A model generated the notes under the pieces. That model saw only the letters and a program-made list of their open reading frames with translations, ran no database searches and had not been told where the DNA came from. Below are positions 21,680-33,229 of a stretch of DNA of 64,000 nucleotides, in pieces. The translations under genes and the position numbers were made by a program. The first letter of the stretch is position 1. Each line of letters begins with the position of its first letter. Source of the stretch: Amblyomma americanum (Eukaryota > Arthropoda > Arachnida > Ixodida > Ixodidae); NCBI RefSeq assembly GCF_052857255.1, contig NC_135505.1:47863507-47927506 (forward strand), in the 5' to 3' direction.

Positions 21680-22439
21680 GTAAGGTTTGCGCATGTTTAT
21701 TAGTTTTAGAACGCCAGAAGTTCCGGAGACAAAGAACGCTGGATTGTAAGGATTCTTGTTTCCTTGTGTGCTTTCAAGATTGAAACACGTTTCCATGTTT
21801 GTTTCCAGAATTTCTCTTCACGACATTGCTGGACGGTTTTGCAGGCATGCATTTTTTCGTACAATCCGTTGCGACTTGCGGCATAGGGGCCCGTGTTTCT
21901 ATGTTAAATTTACGTTAGTTCTGCATTTAAAAACTCGGAAGAACAACAAATGCACTTCGAAATTTAGGGCCAAGCGTGAATACTTCGTTAATTCTTGTAA
22001 TTATTATATCACATATTTGCAACAGGTATTTGATGTTAGAGAAGAAAGCCGTGCTAAGATATTAACATCTAAGTGCGTTAGAGTAATGTCTCCGGTATAT
22101 GCGAACTTATTGTAAAACTAAAATGATCTTATGACCTCATTACTGAGCTTCAGAGAGCTAAACAATGCTAGGTTGTTCAAAACACCGCCTATTTATTGAA
22201 TGTGCTTTCGCTCAGTACCGCATTTTAAGGCACGTTTCGAGTTCTTTGAAACTGCATCTCCAGGGAGAACCTAGACATGTCCTTCTTTCGCTGCTCAATC
22301 TCGTCATCTGTGAGATGATTGACGGGTGAAATGAACACGTATTAAACGAATTCAGTGTTTGTGAAAAACTGGAAAAACATTCCAAGCCAGGTTTTGTGAT
22401 AGCGGCTGTGTCAGCCTTATTTTAGAGCGCAGCTCTTTG
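21680..22439. other. Intron 4, left part: nothing recognised
   Basis: AT-rich intron. A 119-codon plus-strand frame (21756-22115) has no motif and no suitable phase or splice sites for the gene, so it is not called. Confidence 0.5.
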
Positions 22440-25400
22440 GCGCACGTTCCTGCGTTTCGCGACGTCGCCGTTGTCCCTAGTTACCAGCTCCAGAGTCGAA
22501 GCAGCGCGCGCTCCTGGCGTCATTTCTCCCGCACGCCCAAGCCGAAAGGCATAGCCGCCATCGTTCTCCACTCAGTGCTCAATGCGATGCTGAAGATGCT
22601 CAAGATGCTCAGTGCGATCGAGCTCTCAGCACTGGAGGCCGCCTGGTGTATGCTCAAGCAGGGCATGTCGGAGGCGATTTGTAAAATTGTGTTTGTAAAC
22701 ACTGCCTGGCCTGAGGAAAGGACGCGCACGCGGAATTCTAACGCTTAAATGGAGGAGGAATGCTTGGCCGAATCTAGCACCGACGTTTAAAAAATGACCA
22801 TGATCGAGCGCTACAAAGAACGCGCACCTGAAGTGGAAGCCGTCACTGTGGCAGGGTTCGCTACAGACTACAACATCTACACGTGCAAGAAGAAATTTCA
22901 GAGAGTGATACTTTGCTACCGCGGTTACTCCATCGGCAATCCAGTTAACTTCAAAAGAGAACATGTCCTACTCTTCTTTCCGTTTCGTAAGTAGGTAGAG
23001 CGGCTCTTCGAGGAAAACATTGGCGTCATTGAGGAGCACCGAGCACGCCACCAGAGTGATTTAAATAATGAGGAACTCTTTGAGGTGTTTAATACCATGA
23101 AACGAGCCAATAACGAGGATCGGGGGACGGCTTTTGAGATTTATGATGTTTGAGTGCACCAGGCCGCCATAGCGAACAACAACTCTGATCTCGTTGACAT
23201 TGGTGCAGTCGAGTCCAATGCCGTGTTTAAGCAATGCCCCGCCGCGTGCAGCGCCAAGATGTCATAAGCAGAGATCGGTACCTGAACACCATGCGAAAGA
23301 CAAAGAGCAGTACGAGATCGTCCGAGATGTCCTATACCAAAAAACAACTCCGGACTCTCCACCACTACAAATATTCTTTATGAGAGTGGCTGAATGCGGC
23401 AAAAAATTGGTACTGCGCCTCATCATGGACGTCTACAACAGGTGCTGTAACCCTGCTGGCTCATACAATTTAAACGCATATGTGGGCTGCGCTACAACAG
23501 GAAAGGCGGCGGTGGCACTAGGCGGCTCGGAGTAACTGTGCACGCTAAGTTTAAGCTTAGCCTCAAGACAGACGGCGGGCTCAGGAACAACGAGTTGAAC
23601 ACCTTCCGCTATGCTTTCAGGAGTGGTAAATGCGTGATTGTCGACGCAGTTTGCATGGTGTCTGCTGATATACTTCACAGAATGAACTGGGGCTCCGCTC
23701 CATCACCTGCTAATAACTGCAGCCCTTCGGAGGGTTGGACGTCATTCTCTCCGGTGACCTGGGTCAGCTTCACCCCGTTCGTGCAGCTGAGGTGGTCAAG
23801 CGCCCCAAAACAGGTGATGTGTTAAGCACAGAAATCGCATCGCACCATCTCGCGTACTTTCCACTCGTGAATGTGGTACGACAAAACAATCTCAGGTTCT
23901 CCACGTTGCTGAGGAAAATAGGAGATGGTGTCGAATCAGACGCCGAGGAAATCGCACTAATCGAGAGTGGGTTCATCCCGCAGCAGGAAGCAGAAGCTTC
24001 TTGTCCTGGTGGAAAACGCTTGTTCTGCTCTAACAAGGAGTCCGATTACTACGGCACAACAAAGGCCACAGGAGCCGAGAATAATGCGGTAGCATGCACG
24101 TCACAGGATACAATCGTTGGGTTCGGTCTTTGCAAGAGAATGAAGAGGCAACGCGCAAGGTCGAAACGCTACCCGAGGCCGAACTAGGAAATTGGCTAGC
24201 AAACATAATGCTGTGTGTTGGCAAGCCTTACATGATCATCTCGAAAGTGGATCTTTCTGATGGCCTTGTTAATGGATCGGTGGGAACACTGCAATATATC
24301 GAAAATGACACCATGGAAAACCGCAACGCATGTGATAGCAGTTCGGGGAGCTTGGCTCCAAAGTTGCTATCGGTACCGCGGTGGCCGCAAAATGCCGCCA
24401 GTTACGGAAGGTCAACAGAGACGTTCGACCGAGCTGGATACCGATTGAAAGGCGTACGGTCACCTGCGTTATCGGTAAGAATACGAAGGTATCGGTGAGA
24501 AGATGCAAGCTTCCCGTTGTGCAAGAGAGTGCCATCCCCATTTATAAATCTCACTGTGGCACATACAGTGAAGTCCTATACTCCTACGCCAATAATCATC
24601 TACAGAAGTTGGCCTACGTTGCATTGAGTTGCGCTACAGACGTCAACGGACTCAACCTGACCAATGCTGACAACGACTTTACACTCTACTACGGAAGAGC
24701 AAATCCGGACAGAAACTAGCCATGAATTTTTTCGGTTGCAGTCCCACAAACTTCACACTATCACCGCCAAGTGCCTCGCCATTACTGAGCGGCCGCACTA
24801 CTTGTTGATCTCCGCTCTTAACGTACGCTCTCTTGCCGCACATGCCGAGGGCGTGCATCACGATCACATTCTGCGGCATGCCGCTGTACTTTGCCCTGCG
24901 GAAACCTGGATGGATCCGGAAGACCCTCTCGAAAACATGGATTTTCAATGCTGCTGTGGCACTCGCAGAGACCGCAACAGAGCGGCGTGAGTGGCTATCT
25001 ACTGGCGCACGGGTCTCTTCGCAATACCCATCGAAATGTTTTGGACGTCAGATGAAGTTGGTGAACTGTGTGGCGCAAAGTTGGCCAACGGCTTGCTGGT
25101 AGTGGCTGTCTACTTCTCCCCTACCGCGCTCTCCAAAGACGTCGTGCACTTCCTCCGACTCTCATTAACCGCCCATCGACCCACGCCAATGTTACTAGTA
25201 GGGGTATTTAATGTAGATATGAAGAAAAACAGGAATTTCTTACCACTTATGCGGGAGAACATCCCGTTCCTCTCGCTTGTAACGCCTCCCCTGGCTGTGA
25301 CTACCTCGCGGAATACTTGTATGGACCTCTTCTTTGAGAGAAGAGCATTGGTGCGGGAAGTCGAGCATATATCCATCTACTTCTCCGACTGCAGATTTTC
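22440..25400 (+). pseudogene. Helentron-type element remnant: Pif1-like helicase plus endonuclease
   Basis: Successive plus-strand blocks follow the order of Helitron/Helentron proteins. 22540-22750 has MSEAICKIVFVNTAWPEER; 22794-22994 has NPVNFKREHVLLFFPFR; 23230-24720 is a Pif1-like helicase. Helicase signs include ATTGKAAVALGG, a Walker-B-like CVIVDAVCMVSADIL, GDLGQLHPVRA, VVRQNN and the C-terminal YVALSCATDVNGL. 24810-25400 is an endonuclease/exonuclease/phosphatase domain (SALNVRSL, LCPAETWMD, LLVGVFNVDMKKNR, YFSDCRF). A helicase followed by such an endonuclease is characteristic of Helentrons. The Walker A loop (AECGKKL) has lost its Gly-Lys-Thr, the Walker B Glu is Ala, and the endonuclease SDH is SDC; there are many stops. 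The rolling-circle Rep domain was not found. Confidence 0.85.
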
Positions 25401-25898
25401 CTCATGACAATCAAGAACTCTTACTGGAGTGTTTCTTGAAGAAAGAATATGTGTGAAAAAGAACAAGTTGTCTGTAATTGTACATACATATCTTGCTCGA
25501 ATTCTTTGCCTCAATCTATCGAAAAGCTGAAACAGCTAATGAGCTGCGCTCAAATTTGGCATTAAAAAGTTACGTAATCGTCGGCAAGCTTTTCAGCGAA
25601 CAATATTTAAGGCATACAAGGAAGTGAGAAATTAGTGTAGCGCAAAAAAAAAATTGTCACCCCATAAAATTCAGGAACAGCAAGTCCCGGGTCCTTTGGC
25701 TTTAATCGGCGTCAATTCACATTACTTGGGATATATTCCTCGTCTCGGTGAATTTCAAATAGCTCAAGAATAGGACCCACATCAAGGTTCCCTTTTTATT
25801 CACACCCCGTTCTTATGCTAAACATGGCTGTATAAAACATTGCTGAGAATGTTGAACACTTTGGAATGAGTGCGAAAGAACGGATTTCTGCTACATAG

Positions 25899-26125
25899 AA
25901 GGCGACCATGAGCTGCTGGTGCAGCGGGACGGAGCGCTAGCTGGGCCAGCTGCGGACAGCAACAGACGACTTTACTCTGGTCAGAACCACAAAATTAGTG
26001 CCACCTAAAAGACGACGTGGAGCGGGCAGCTAGTGCCGTGGCACGGAGCGCTCGTGCTAGGTCAGCTGCGAAGAAACAAGGCGACAGCGATTTTGCTCGG
26101 AGTTGGCACCCATCGGGTTAGTGCT
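25899..26125. repeat. Diverged tandem duplication just upstream of exon 5
   Basis: Two similar units of about 105-120 bp (25899-26003 and 26007-26125) share ACGGAGCGCT, GTCAGCTGCG-like and TTAGTGC segments in the same order. They are GC-rich within AT-rich intron and end about 25 bases before the exon acceptor. Confidence 0.55.
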
Positions 26126-26148
26126 TACAGATTAATTTTTGTTTACAG

Positions 26149-26279
26149 GAGTGGACGGAAATAGTGGTATATCGACGCTATGACGGAAGAATTATGGCAA
26201 GCACACTGGGACTCTTAAAAATGTTTATTGAAGAAAACCACATTTTTGACAATGACGACGCTGTGGTGTACCTCAGCAG
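26149..26279 (+). CDS. Reprolysin-like metalloprotease, exon 5 (catalytic domain)
   Basis: Exon of 131 nt between tttttgtttacag and AG|gtattt. It starts in phase 0 and leaves two bases (AG) that with A of exon 6 make Arg188. Residues 145-187 read as the next reprolysin unit: a strand-turn, a long helix with LGLLKMFIEEN, then the strand DNDDAVVYLS, which takes the place of the '(D/A)-D-(L/A)-V-x-x-x-(T/S)' strand that usually leads to the TG-x-D loop. The donor (gtattt) is weaker than the other donors, but the phase match is exact. Confidence 0.85.
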
Positions 26280-29200
26280 GTATTTATTAAAATATTAATT
26301 TTTACTAGTGCTGAACTACATCATTTGCTTAAGACAGGCTGGAACAACTATATCACAGCTTTAAAATATCGTGAGGAGTAAATATAAAATACTAGATTCG
26401 CCACTATCGAAATAAGCACTGGGCTGTTCGCCGCTATGACTGACGTGACAGAAGTAATCCCAGTCACTTAGTGCCAGGGCACACAGCGATTAGTGGCAGA
26501 AATAAGGGGTTGCCTTAAATGCTTGCACCTGGGAGCTTGATCAGTATAGCAATAACGCTCGTGCTTGAGTCGTCAAACAATTACTATGCTTTTTAAGAGC
26601 CCTTGGGTGTTCAAGAGAGAACTCGAATAAAAAAGATTTATAAGTATTTTCTCTATATTGACCTAGGCGAAGAAATTGTTTTCATCGAATTAAAAGTTTT
26701 ACATTTAATCACATCAGAGTTCACTCGCAAGCATTCTAATTTGTTAACATCTAACTGCGCTAATAACCGGGAAATTTGAAGACATATATATGTATATCTC
26801 TAAAGTACTTGGAGCACACAAACATATCCCACTTACTAAACTCAGCCAAATTGAGGGTAACTCAAAGATCTGCCTCTAAATATTCCTCTATAAAAGACAC
26901 TGGGATCATCAGGCCACCAAAATCACCTGAAATTAAAAATTTCTCTTTTTGAGACTTTTTATGCAGACTAGTTTTTTGTTGAAATAATAAATAAATATAA
27001 TTTAGCCTGTTTAAAAACAAAAATTATTCGAATATATGGCATTAGTTTACTCGTGGGATAAAGAAAATAATGTGAAAAGGTAAGTTTTGCAAAGATGTCA
27101 TAAACCTTGAGGCCACATTTGATTGGTGTCGTTGCATTAAAGTAAAATCTGGCTGTACACTTATCTTCTTTAAAGTTCTACTGGCCAATGTCATAAAATT
27201 AGAATTTCAAAAACTCAAATTTTTGTTTCCTGTCTAGATATACCCTTCTTTGCAATTTTTGCTTTGGCATATAGTATGATGCTTCTGAAAATATTTAAGC
27301 AATCATATTTTTCTCGGCTAAGACTCTTTAATATTACACGAACGCATCTTGGGAATCGTCAAGCCTTGAGTTTGTAGAGCCCCTTCACAAAACAAAAAGA
27401 TGAAATCGAGAAAACAACACAAGTGAACGGCAAATAGTTGGTGAGTTCGAGAAAAATAAAGAACTAAAGCCCCAGTGTCTTTCACTAGAGGTGAGTTTTA
27501 TTCAGATATTTCTTCTTTTAAGCATTCGCGTTCTGCATACGCAAAATTCAAAGACAGGCGATGCTGCTATCTTAGCGCCTTCCGAATTGCGACTCCTGGC
27601 ATAACCGTTCCTCCATTATATCCATCAAACGCGTGGGTTTCGATTCGCGGATGTTATCGGGCGGCACGCTTGCGGGCAGCATGCCAAGCCCATGCTACGT
27701 AGGCTGGACTAGCCGCATGTCTGGATTCTCAACTTCCCTCTACATTCGGAGTCTGATAGGCGCTTCAAAGCCTTTGGAGCGCCTCACGACCACGAGTTTC
27801 ATCCAACGACTGCAATGGCTACACGAAGTGAGATGCGGCCTGCATGCAGAATATGGTGACGCACCTCCGCCACGCCCCTTTTCCTTGCTTCTGCAGCGCG
27901 CACCCCTCTTGAAGGCAACGAAGACAGTGCGAGTTTCAAGAACAGGGTGGTCGCGTAAGCGTGTAATGGAGCCATCCCTAAGTCGCTGCGGGACTTGCGT
28001 ATCATAGGTATGCTGCCAACGTCATTCCTCAAGAAATGCTTTCCTGCCCTCTAAAAATGAATTAACCTCATATAGGAGGAAAAAAGAAATGCACTATCCT
28101 CGGCGCACTCCCTTTTAGACGCAGGGAATGCTGCCCAAGTTCCGGTGTAAATTTCGACCACTAATCATACGGAATGCTTAGCCTTGGCAACGGAGGCATA
28201 TTCCTGCCGGAAAGCGTACCAACCTAAAGCAGTTCCCAAAATGGGAGTATACTTTCGAACGAGGCACCACATTTCCTAAGGTTAGCAAAGAAGGAGAATG
28301 AAACGTCAATAAAAATCTTTGCCACTAGGAGAACTTCGCATGTTTTGAGCGGAAATGTGTTTCCGTTACCAGTAGTGTGCTCTACCTATTTTCAGCGAAG
28401 GAAGCCTACCTCAGAGCTTCGGAAGAATACCATGCCTCTAAAATGAAAAGCGTTAGAGAACGGCTTAATCCGTTTTTACCCCCATATATATGACAATTCA
28501 TGTTTATAGTGCGAAAACTATGGAATCTGAAGTACTGAGTGGTAAACAGCTCGCACGGTGAAAGAAACCATTGCTCAAGCTTAATTCTTTTCCACATAAC
28601 TTGATCTCTACAATGGACGAAGAAAATGCTTCAGATATCAAGCATAAATTTGCACCGCACAAGCCCGAGAAGTTATTTTTGATGACATTATGATTCTGTT
28701 TATGGGAAACGGCAATGTTCCATGAATGAAAATTGCAAAAAAAAAACACGGATTGTCTCCGCAAGTGGGGCACATTTTTCACGGCCATTTCAGAATGCAT
28801 ACGCGTTTTGCCAGCAGGAATTTTTGCCTTTTAAACAATGCTTCAGTTTGCAGCGTTGAAAAGGTTAAAGATTCAAAAGCCAGAAGTTTATAAGCCCTTT
28901 TTTGTGCAGTTTTGGTTCGTGGTAAAATGCAATAAGGACTGCACATGCCGAAATCGTGCTACCGCTAGTCGACCTTATTCACTAAATCATAGACGCAGCT
29001 TCTTAAGGTCACCTGAGTAAACACACCTTTAGCGGACATTTACCCAAATGGAGAGAAATGTACCACTGCTGCACACGTACTCAAGAAACTGATGCTTTAG
29101 CCGTTTTAATACTGTGTTTTGAAATGCAGAATGAATTTAGATACGGCGCCATTTCCTTTCCACCAAAAACCAATTATTATTATTAATTTAACATAACAAA

Positions 29201-29483
29201 GGCAACCCATGCTACTCTGTACAGGAGTTACTAAGTCATCGTGCTTAGTTGATTTGTAGCAGTGGCAATGGTTTATCTGCCTTCTATCTCCGTTTTGAGG
29301 TCGCGCATTCTCGCAAAAGCCGCGATACATTTGTTGCCTTTGCTTCTGCCAGAATAAGGAATAGAATAGTTATTGATTGCCATTGCTTATTGTGTGCGTT
29401 GTCCATATCCATGTTGTCAATCGCTTGTCTGTTGATTTATTGCTACCTCTCTACAACATTTCTGTTCTTGGTGGTGTATGCAG
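26280..29483. other. Intron 5: mostly featureless
   Basis: AT-rich intron. A GC-richer island at about 27560-28010 has overlapping frames up to 124 codons (27633-28007, plus) without motifs. A 41-bp SINE tail lies at 29140-29180. No exon fits the gene's phases other than those called. Confidence 0.5.
29140..29180 (+). mobile_element. SINE tail fragment (Ruka-related)
   Basis: The stretch around GGCGCCATTTCCTTTCC followed by CCAAAAACCAATTATTATT is the 3' tail also seen, in reverse, at 58806-58840. Only the tail is present, a 5'-truncated insertion. Confidence 0.55.
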
Positions 29484-29533
29484 ACAGGAAATCGCACAAC
29501 ATGTATTTGGAGTTGGTTTCCCAATACTGAGGG
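29484..29533 (+). CDS. Reprolysin-like metalloprotease, exon 6 (catalytic domain, micro-exon)
   Basis: A 50-nt exon between gtgtatgcag and GGG|gtaagt. One base (A) completes Arg188, 16 codons follow (QEIAQHVFGVGFPILR) and the last G joins GC of exon 7 as Gly205. It spans the segment just before the conserved 'G-x-A-x-V-G-x-x-C' of exon 7. It is too short to be recognised by homology alone; the call rests on strong splice sites and a double phase match with exons 5 and 7. Confidence 0.78.
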
Positions 29534-30027
29534 GTAAGTCATGGTTTTTTTAATTAAGCAAGATTATCTAGTTTTTCTATGCCTTCCAATAAAGATGTAG
29601 CAGTCGAATAAGACATGCTGGGCATCGATAAATATGGGTTTGACAAAACACCAATTGCCATGCGTGCAGGTATAACATCATTTGTGTCACCTTGCAAGTT
29701 ATCTCTCTATTGCATCTGATGGAACGAGCATGCAGAGTGCTATTGAGCTACAGATTTTTCGCTTGGGAATTCTTTGCTATGGACCTCTGCTCTGGCTCCG
29801 ATGTTAGCCCAGTAACGTCATTTCTGGTATGGTGATCTCTTTAAACAGTTAGAGCTCTTAATTTCAAAAACTCCAAGACATCTGTATGATCTTAACTTGG
29901 GTTAAATTAGCTAATAAAAGTTTTATTCTTGGTTTTAATGAGCAAGATTATAACGCCAAATTGACTGCTTCCAACGTCGCAGTTAAGCTTTGTTTTTAAT
30001 TTTCTGATTAGTCAAATTTGTTCGAGC
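29534..30027. other. Intron 6, left part: nothing recognised
   Basis: AT-rich intron between exon 6 and the 3' end of the RTE element. No motif, repeat or plausible exon seen. Confidence 0.5.
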
Positions 30028-33000
30028 TCATCATCATCATCATCATCACCATCGTCAGCCCGACTACATCCACTGCAGGGCAAAGGCCTCTACCATGTTG
30101 CTCCAATTAACCCTGTCCTTTGCCAGCTGCGCCCACCTTATGCATGCAAACTTCCTAATCTCATCCGCCCACCTAACCTTCTGCCGCCCCCTGCTACGCT
30201 TGTTTTCTCGTGGAATCCACTCCGTTACCCTTAAGGACAGCGGTTATCTTGCCTTCACAGCACATGCCCTGCCCAAGCCCATTTCTTCCTCTTGATTTCA
30301 ATTAGGATGGCATTAACACGCATTTGTTCTCTCACACACTCTGCCCGCTTCCGGTCTCTTACGTCACATCTATCATTTTCCTTTCCATGGCTCGCTGTTA
30401 TGTCCTTAACTTAAGCTGAACCCTTTTTTTTTTAGCCTCCACGTTTCTGCCTCATAGGTGAGTACCGGTAAGGTGCAGCTGTTCTACACTTTTCTCTGAG
30501 GGATATTGGTAAACTGCCGTTCATGATCTGACAGAACCTGCCATAAGCGCTCCACCCCCATTCTTATCGTTCTAGTTATTTCCCTCTCATGATCCGGTTC
30601 AACTGTCACTACCTGGCCTAAGTAGGCAAATTCCTTTACCACTTCCAGCACCACATTGTCAATTGTGAACTGCTGTGCCCTTGCTAGACTGTTGAACATT
30701 ACTTTGGTTTTCTGCATGTTAATTTTTAGACCAACCGTACTGATCTGTCTGTCTAACTCATTGTTGAAGAAATGCAGTTAATATCCTGAGTGACTGGGCA
30801 AGGGAATGTCACCAGCGAATCGCAGAATATTTAGGTATTCTCCATTAACTCTTACCCCAACTGTTCCCAATTCAGGCTTCGAAATACCTCCTGTAAGCCG
30901 ACGGTGAATAGCAATGGCGAGATCGTGTCCTCTTGCCGGACGCCTTTCCTTATTGGAATTTTATTGCTGACTTGATGGAGGACTATGGCAGGTTTGCAGT
31001 TCTTATATATACCTTCCAGTATTTAGACATAAGGCTCTTCTAGACCCTGATTCCGCAATGCCTGTATGACTGCTGTGCTCTCCACTGAGTCAAATGATTT
31101 CTCATAATCATTGAAGGCTGTATATAGGGGTTGGTTATATTCTGCGCATTTCTCTATTATCTGATTTATAGTGTGAGTATGATCCATTGGGGGATATCCT
31201 TTACGAGAGGTTGCCTGATCATTTGGTTGATTACCGTCTCAGGTTGTCCTCACTATATTAGCGATTACCTTAGTAAGTACCTTGTAGGCAACGGACAGTA
31301 AGCTGATCGGTCTGTAATTTTTGAAGTCCTTGGCGTCTCCTTTCGTTTGAGTTAAGATAATGTTTGTGTTCTTCCAAGTTTCTGGTACCGTCGAGGTCAT
31401 AAGGCATTGCGTCTACAGGGCAGCTAGTTTTTCTAGCAGAATCTTGTCTACGTTCTTCAACAGGTCTGCTGTTACCTCATGTTCACCTGCTGCTTTTCCC
31501 CTTTGCATTGCTCCTAAGGCTTTTTTTACTTCATGTTTCGTTATGGGCCGGATAACGGATTGCTGTGTGCTAGTGTCTCTATCTTTAACGCTCTGATTAC
31601 ATTGGCTCTTTTACAGATTTAGGTAGAACTCTTCGGCTACTTTAATTGCTTTATTCATATTGCTAATGACATTGCCCTCCTTGTCTCAACGCATACACCT
31701 GGTTTTTACCTATGCCTAGTTTCCTCTTCACCGCTCTTAGGCTGCCTCCGTTCTTTAGAGTATGTTCTATTCTCTCCATATTGAACTTCCTTATATCGGC
31801 TAACTTGCGGTTATTTATCAACATCGATATTTGAGGTAGTTAGAATTTGTCTGTAGAGGGAGACACCCTCAAGCTGTGACATTTCTCAATCAGATCTTTA
31901 GTCTCCTGAGATAGCTTGCCGGCGTCCTGTCGAACCGCCCTACCGCCTACTTCTACGGCGCACTCTGTAATGATGGCTGTCCGATTATTGTCCACTTTAT
32001 GAACATTATGATCATTTTCTCATTTAAAGCTGAATGCCTGTTCTCTAGCGATATCCTGAATTCCTTTATTTTCCCTCCTACCGCTAACTCGTTAATGGAC
32101 TTCCTCTTCATTAGCTTCTTCCGTTCCCTCTTCAAGTCTAAGCTAATTAGAGAAATTACCGTTCTGTGGTCGCTACAACTCACCTTTCTGAGGATGTCTA
32201 CTTCCTGAACGATGCCATGTTGAGCGCATAGTATGAAGACGATTTCGTTTTTAGTGTCACCATTGGGGCTATTCCAGGTGCACTTCCTCATCTCACGTTT
32301 ATGAAAGAATGTATTTATGATTCGTAAATTATTTAATTCTGAGAACTCTACTAATAGCTCTGCCCGCTATACCTGGAGCCTATCCCATAGTCTCCTACCG
32401 CCTGGACGCCAGCCTGCTTCTTGCGCACCTTCGCTTTGATGTCGCCCATCAGTATAGCATACTGCTATTATGCTTTATTTATTGCTGATTCTACGTCTTC
32501 ACAGAAGATTTAATCGGTCTGGTCATCATGGCTGGCTGTAGGCGCGTAGACATGCACTAATTTCAGCTTGTACCTCCTATTCAGCCTAATTACTATAGCT
32601 GCTGCCCTCTCGTTAATACTATAGAGCTGCTCTACGTTGCCAGCTATATTCTGATTAATGAGGAATTCCACACCTAGTTCTCGTCTATCCACCAATCCGT
32701 GATAATAGTATGTGCCCATCCTTTAGTAGTGTATGCGCCTCACCTGTCCTAACTTCGCTAAGTCCTATGCGGTCCCATCTATTGCCCGGTAGTTCCACGA
32801 ACAGCACTACAATTCTAGCCTCCCTAGATAAGTGATCTGGGGTTAAACATTGCCAGGCTCAGACTCCAATGGCGGCCTGTCCGGAGCCAGAAATTCTTAG
32901 CACCCTCTGCTGCGTCACAAGTTTGACCGCCGCCTTGGTCAGTTGCTCTGCATCCGTAGGGGACTGAGGACCAGGGGCTAAATGGAATGCTGCGGCCAAG
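30028..33000 (-). mobile_element. RTE-type LINE, nearly full length, decayed
   Basis: Minus strand. The endonuclease begins about 32990 and includes the frame 32719-32510 (RRELGVEFLINQ, KLKLVHVYAP) and 32291-31953 (CTWNSPNGDTKNEIVFILC, CSDHRTVIS). The reverse transcriptase is spread over about 31900-30700 in broken frames. 30717-30484 holds the RTE C-terminal block (KTKVMFNS, VVKEFAYLGQVV, IRMGVERLWQVL). The 3' end is a (TGA)n tract at 30031-30050. Single-ORF layout, lack of RNase H and the triplet tail fit RTE. Length about 3 kb. Two 3' fragments of the same family occur at 195-531 and 48060-48386. Antisense in intron 6. Confidence 0.85.
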
Positions 33001-33009
33001 CAGTACACC

Positions 33010-33226
33010 AGGGTCGCTAAATCATGGTCTGCTGAGAGATTGCGTTGTCGGTTCTGGGTTGCCGAGATCAGGCCGCAGCCCAGGCCTGCTTATGCATTTG
33101 CATCTACACGCGGAGTTTTTTATTTTCTTGAAACCCGGAGGAGAATTGCCCGGCACCGGGATTCGAGCCGCGGTCCTCTTACACGCGAAGCGGGCGCACA
33201 ACCTCTACGCCATCGCTGGCTCATAA
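33010..33226 (-). mobile_element. tRNA-derived SINE-like head next to the RTE 5' end
   Basis: Read on the minus strand from 33226 the sequence has an A-box-like TGGCGTAGAGGTTGTGCG and, about 45 bases later, a B-box-like GCTCGAATCCC. The same strand then runs without a visible break into the 5' part of the RTE element. It may be a SINE into which the RTE inserted, or a tRNA-like 5' leader of the RTE itself. Confidence 0.55.
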
Positions 33227-33229
33227 AAT

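Noticed and set aside
30028..33000. Intact LINE that could still be active
   Set aside because: Reverse-transcriptase frames are broken by many stops and frameshifts.
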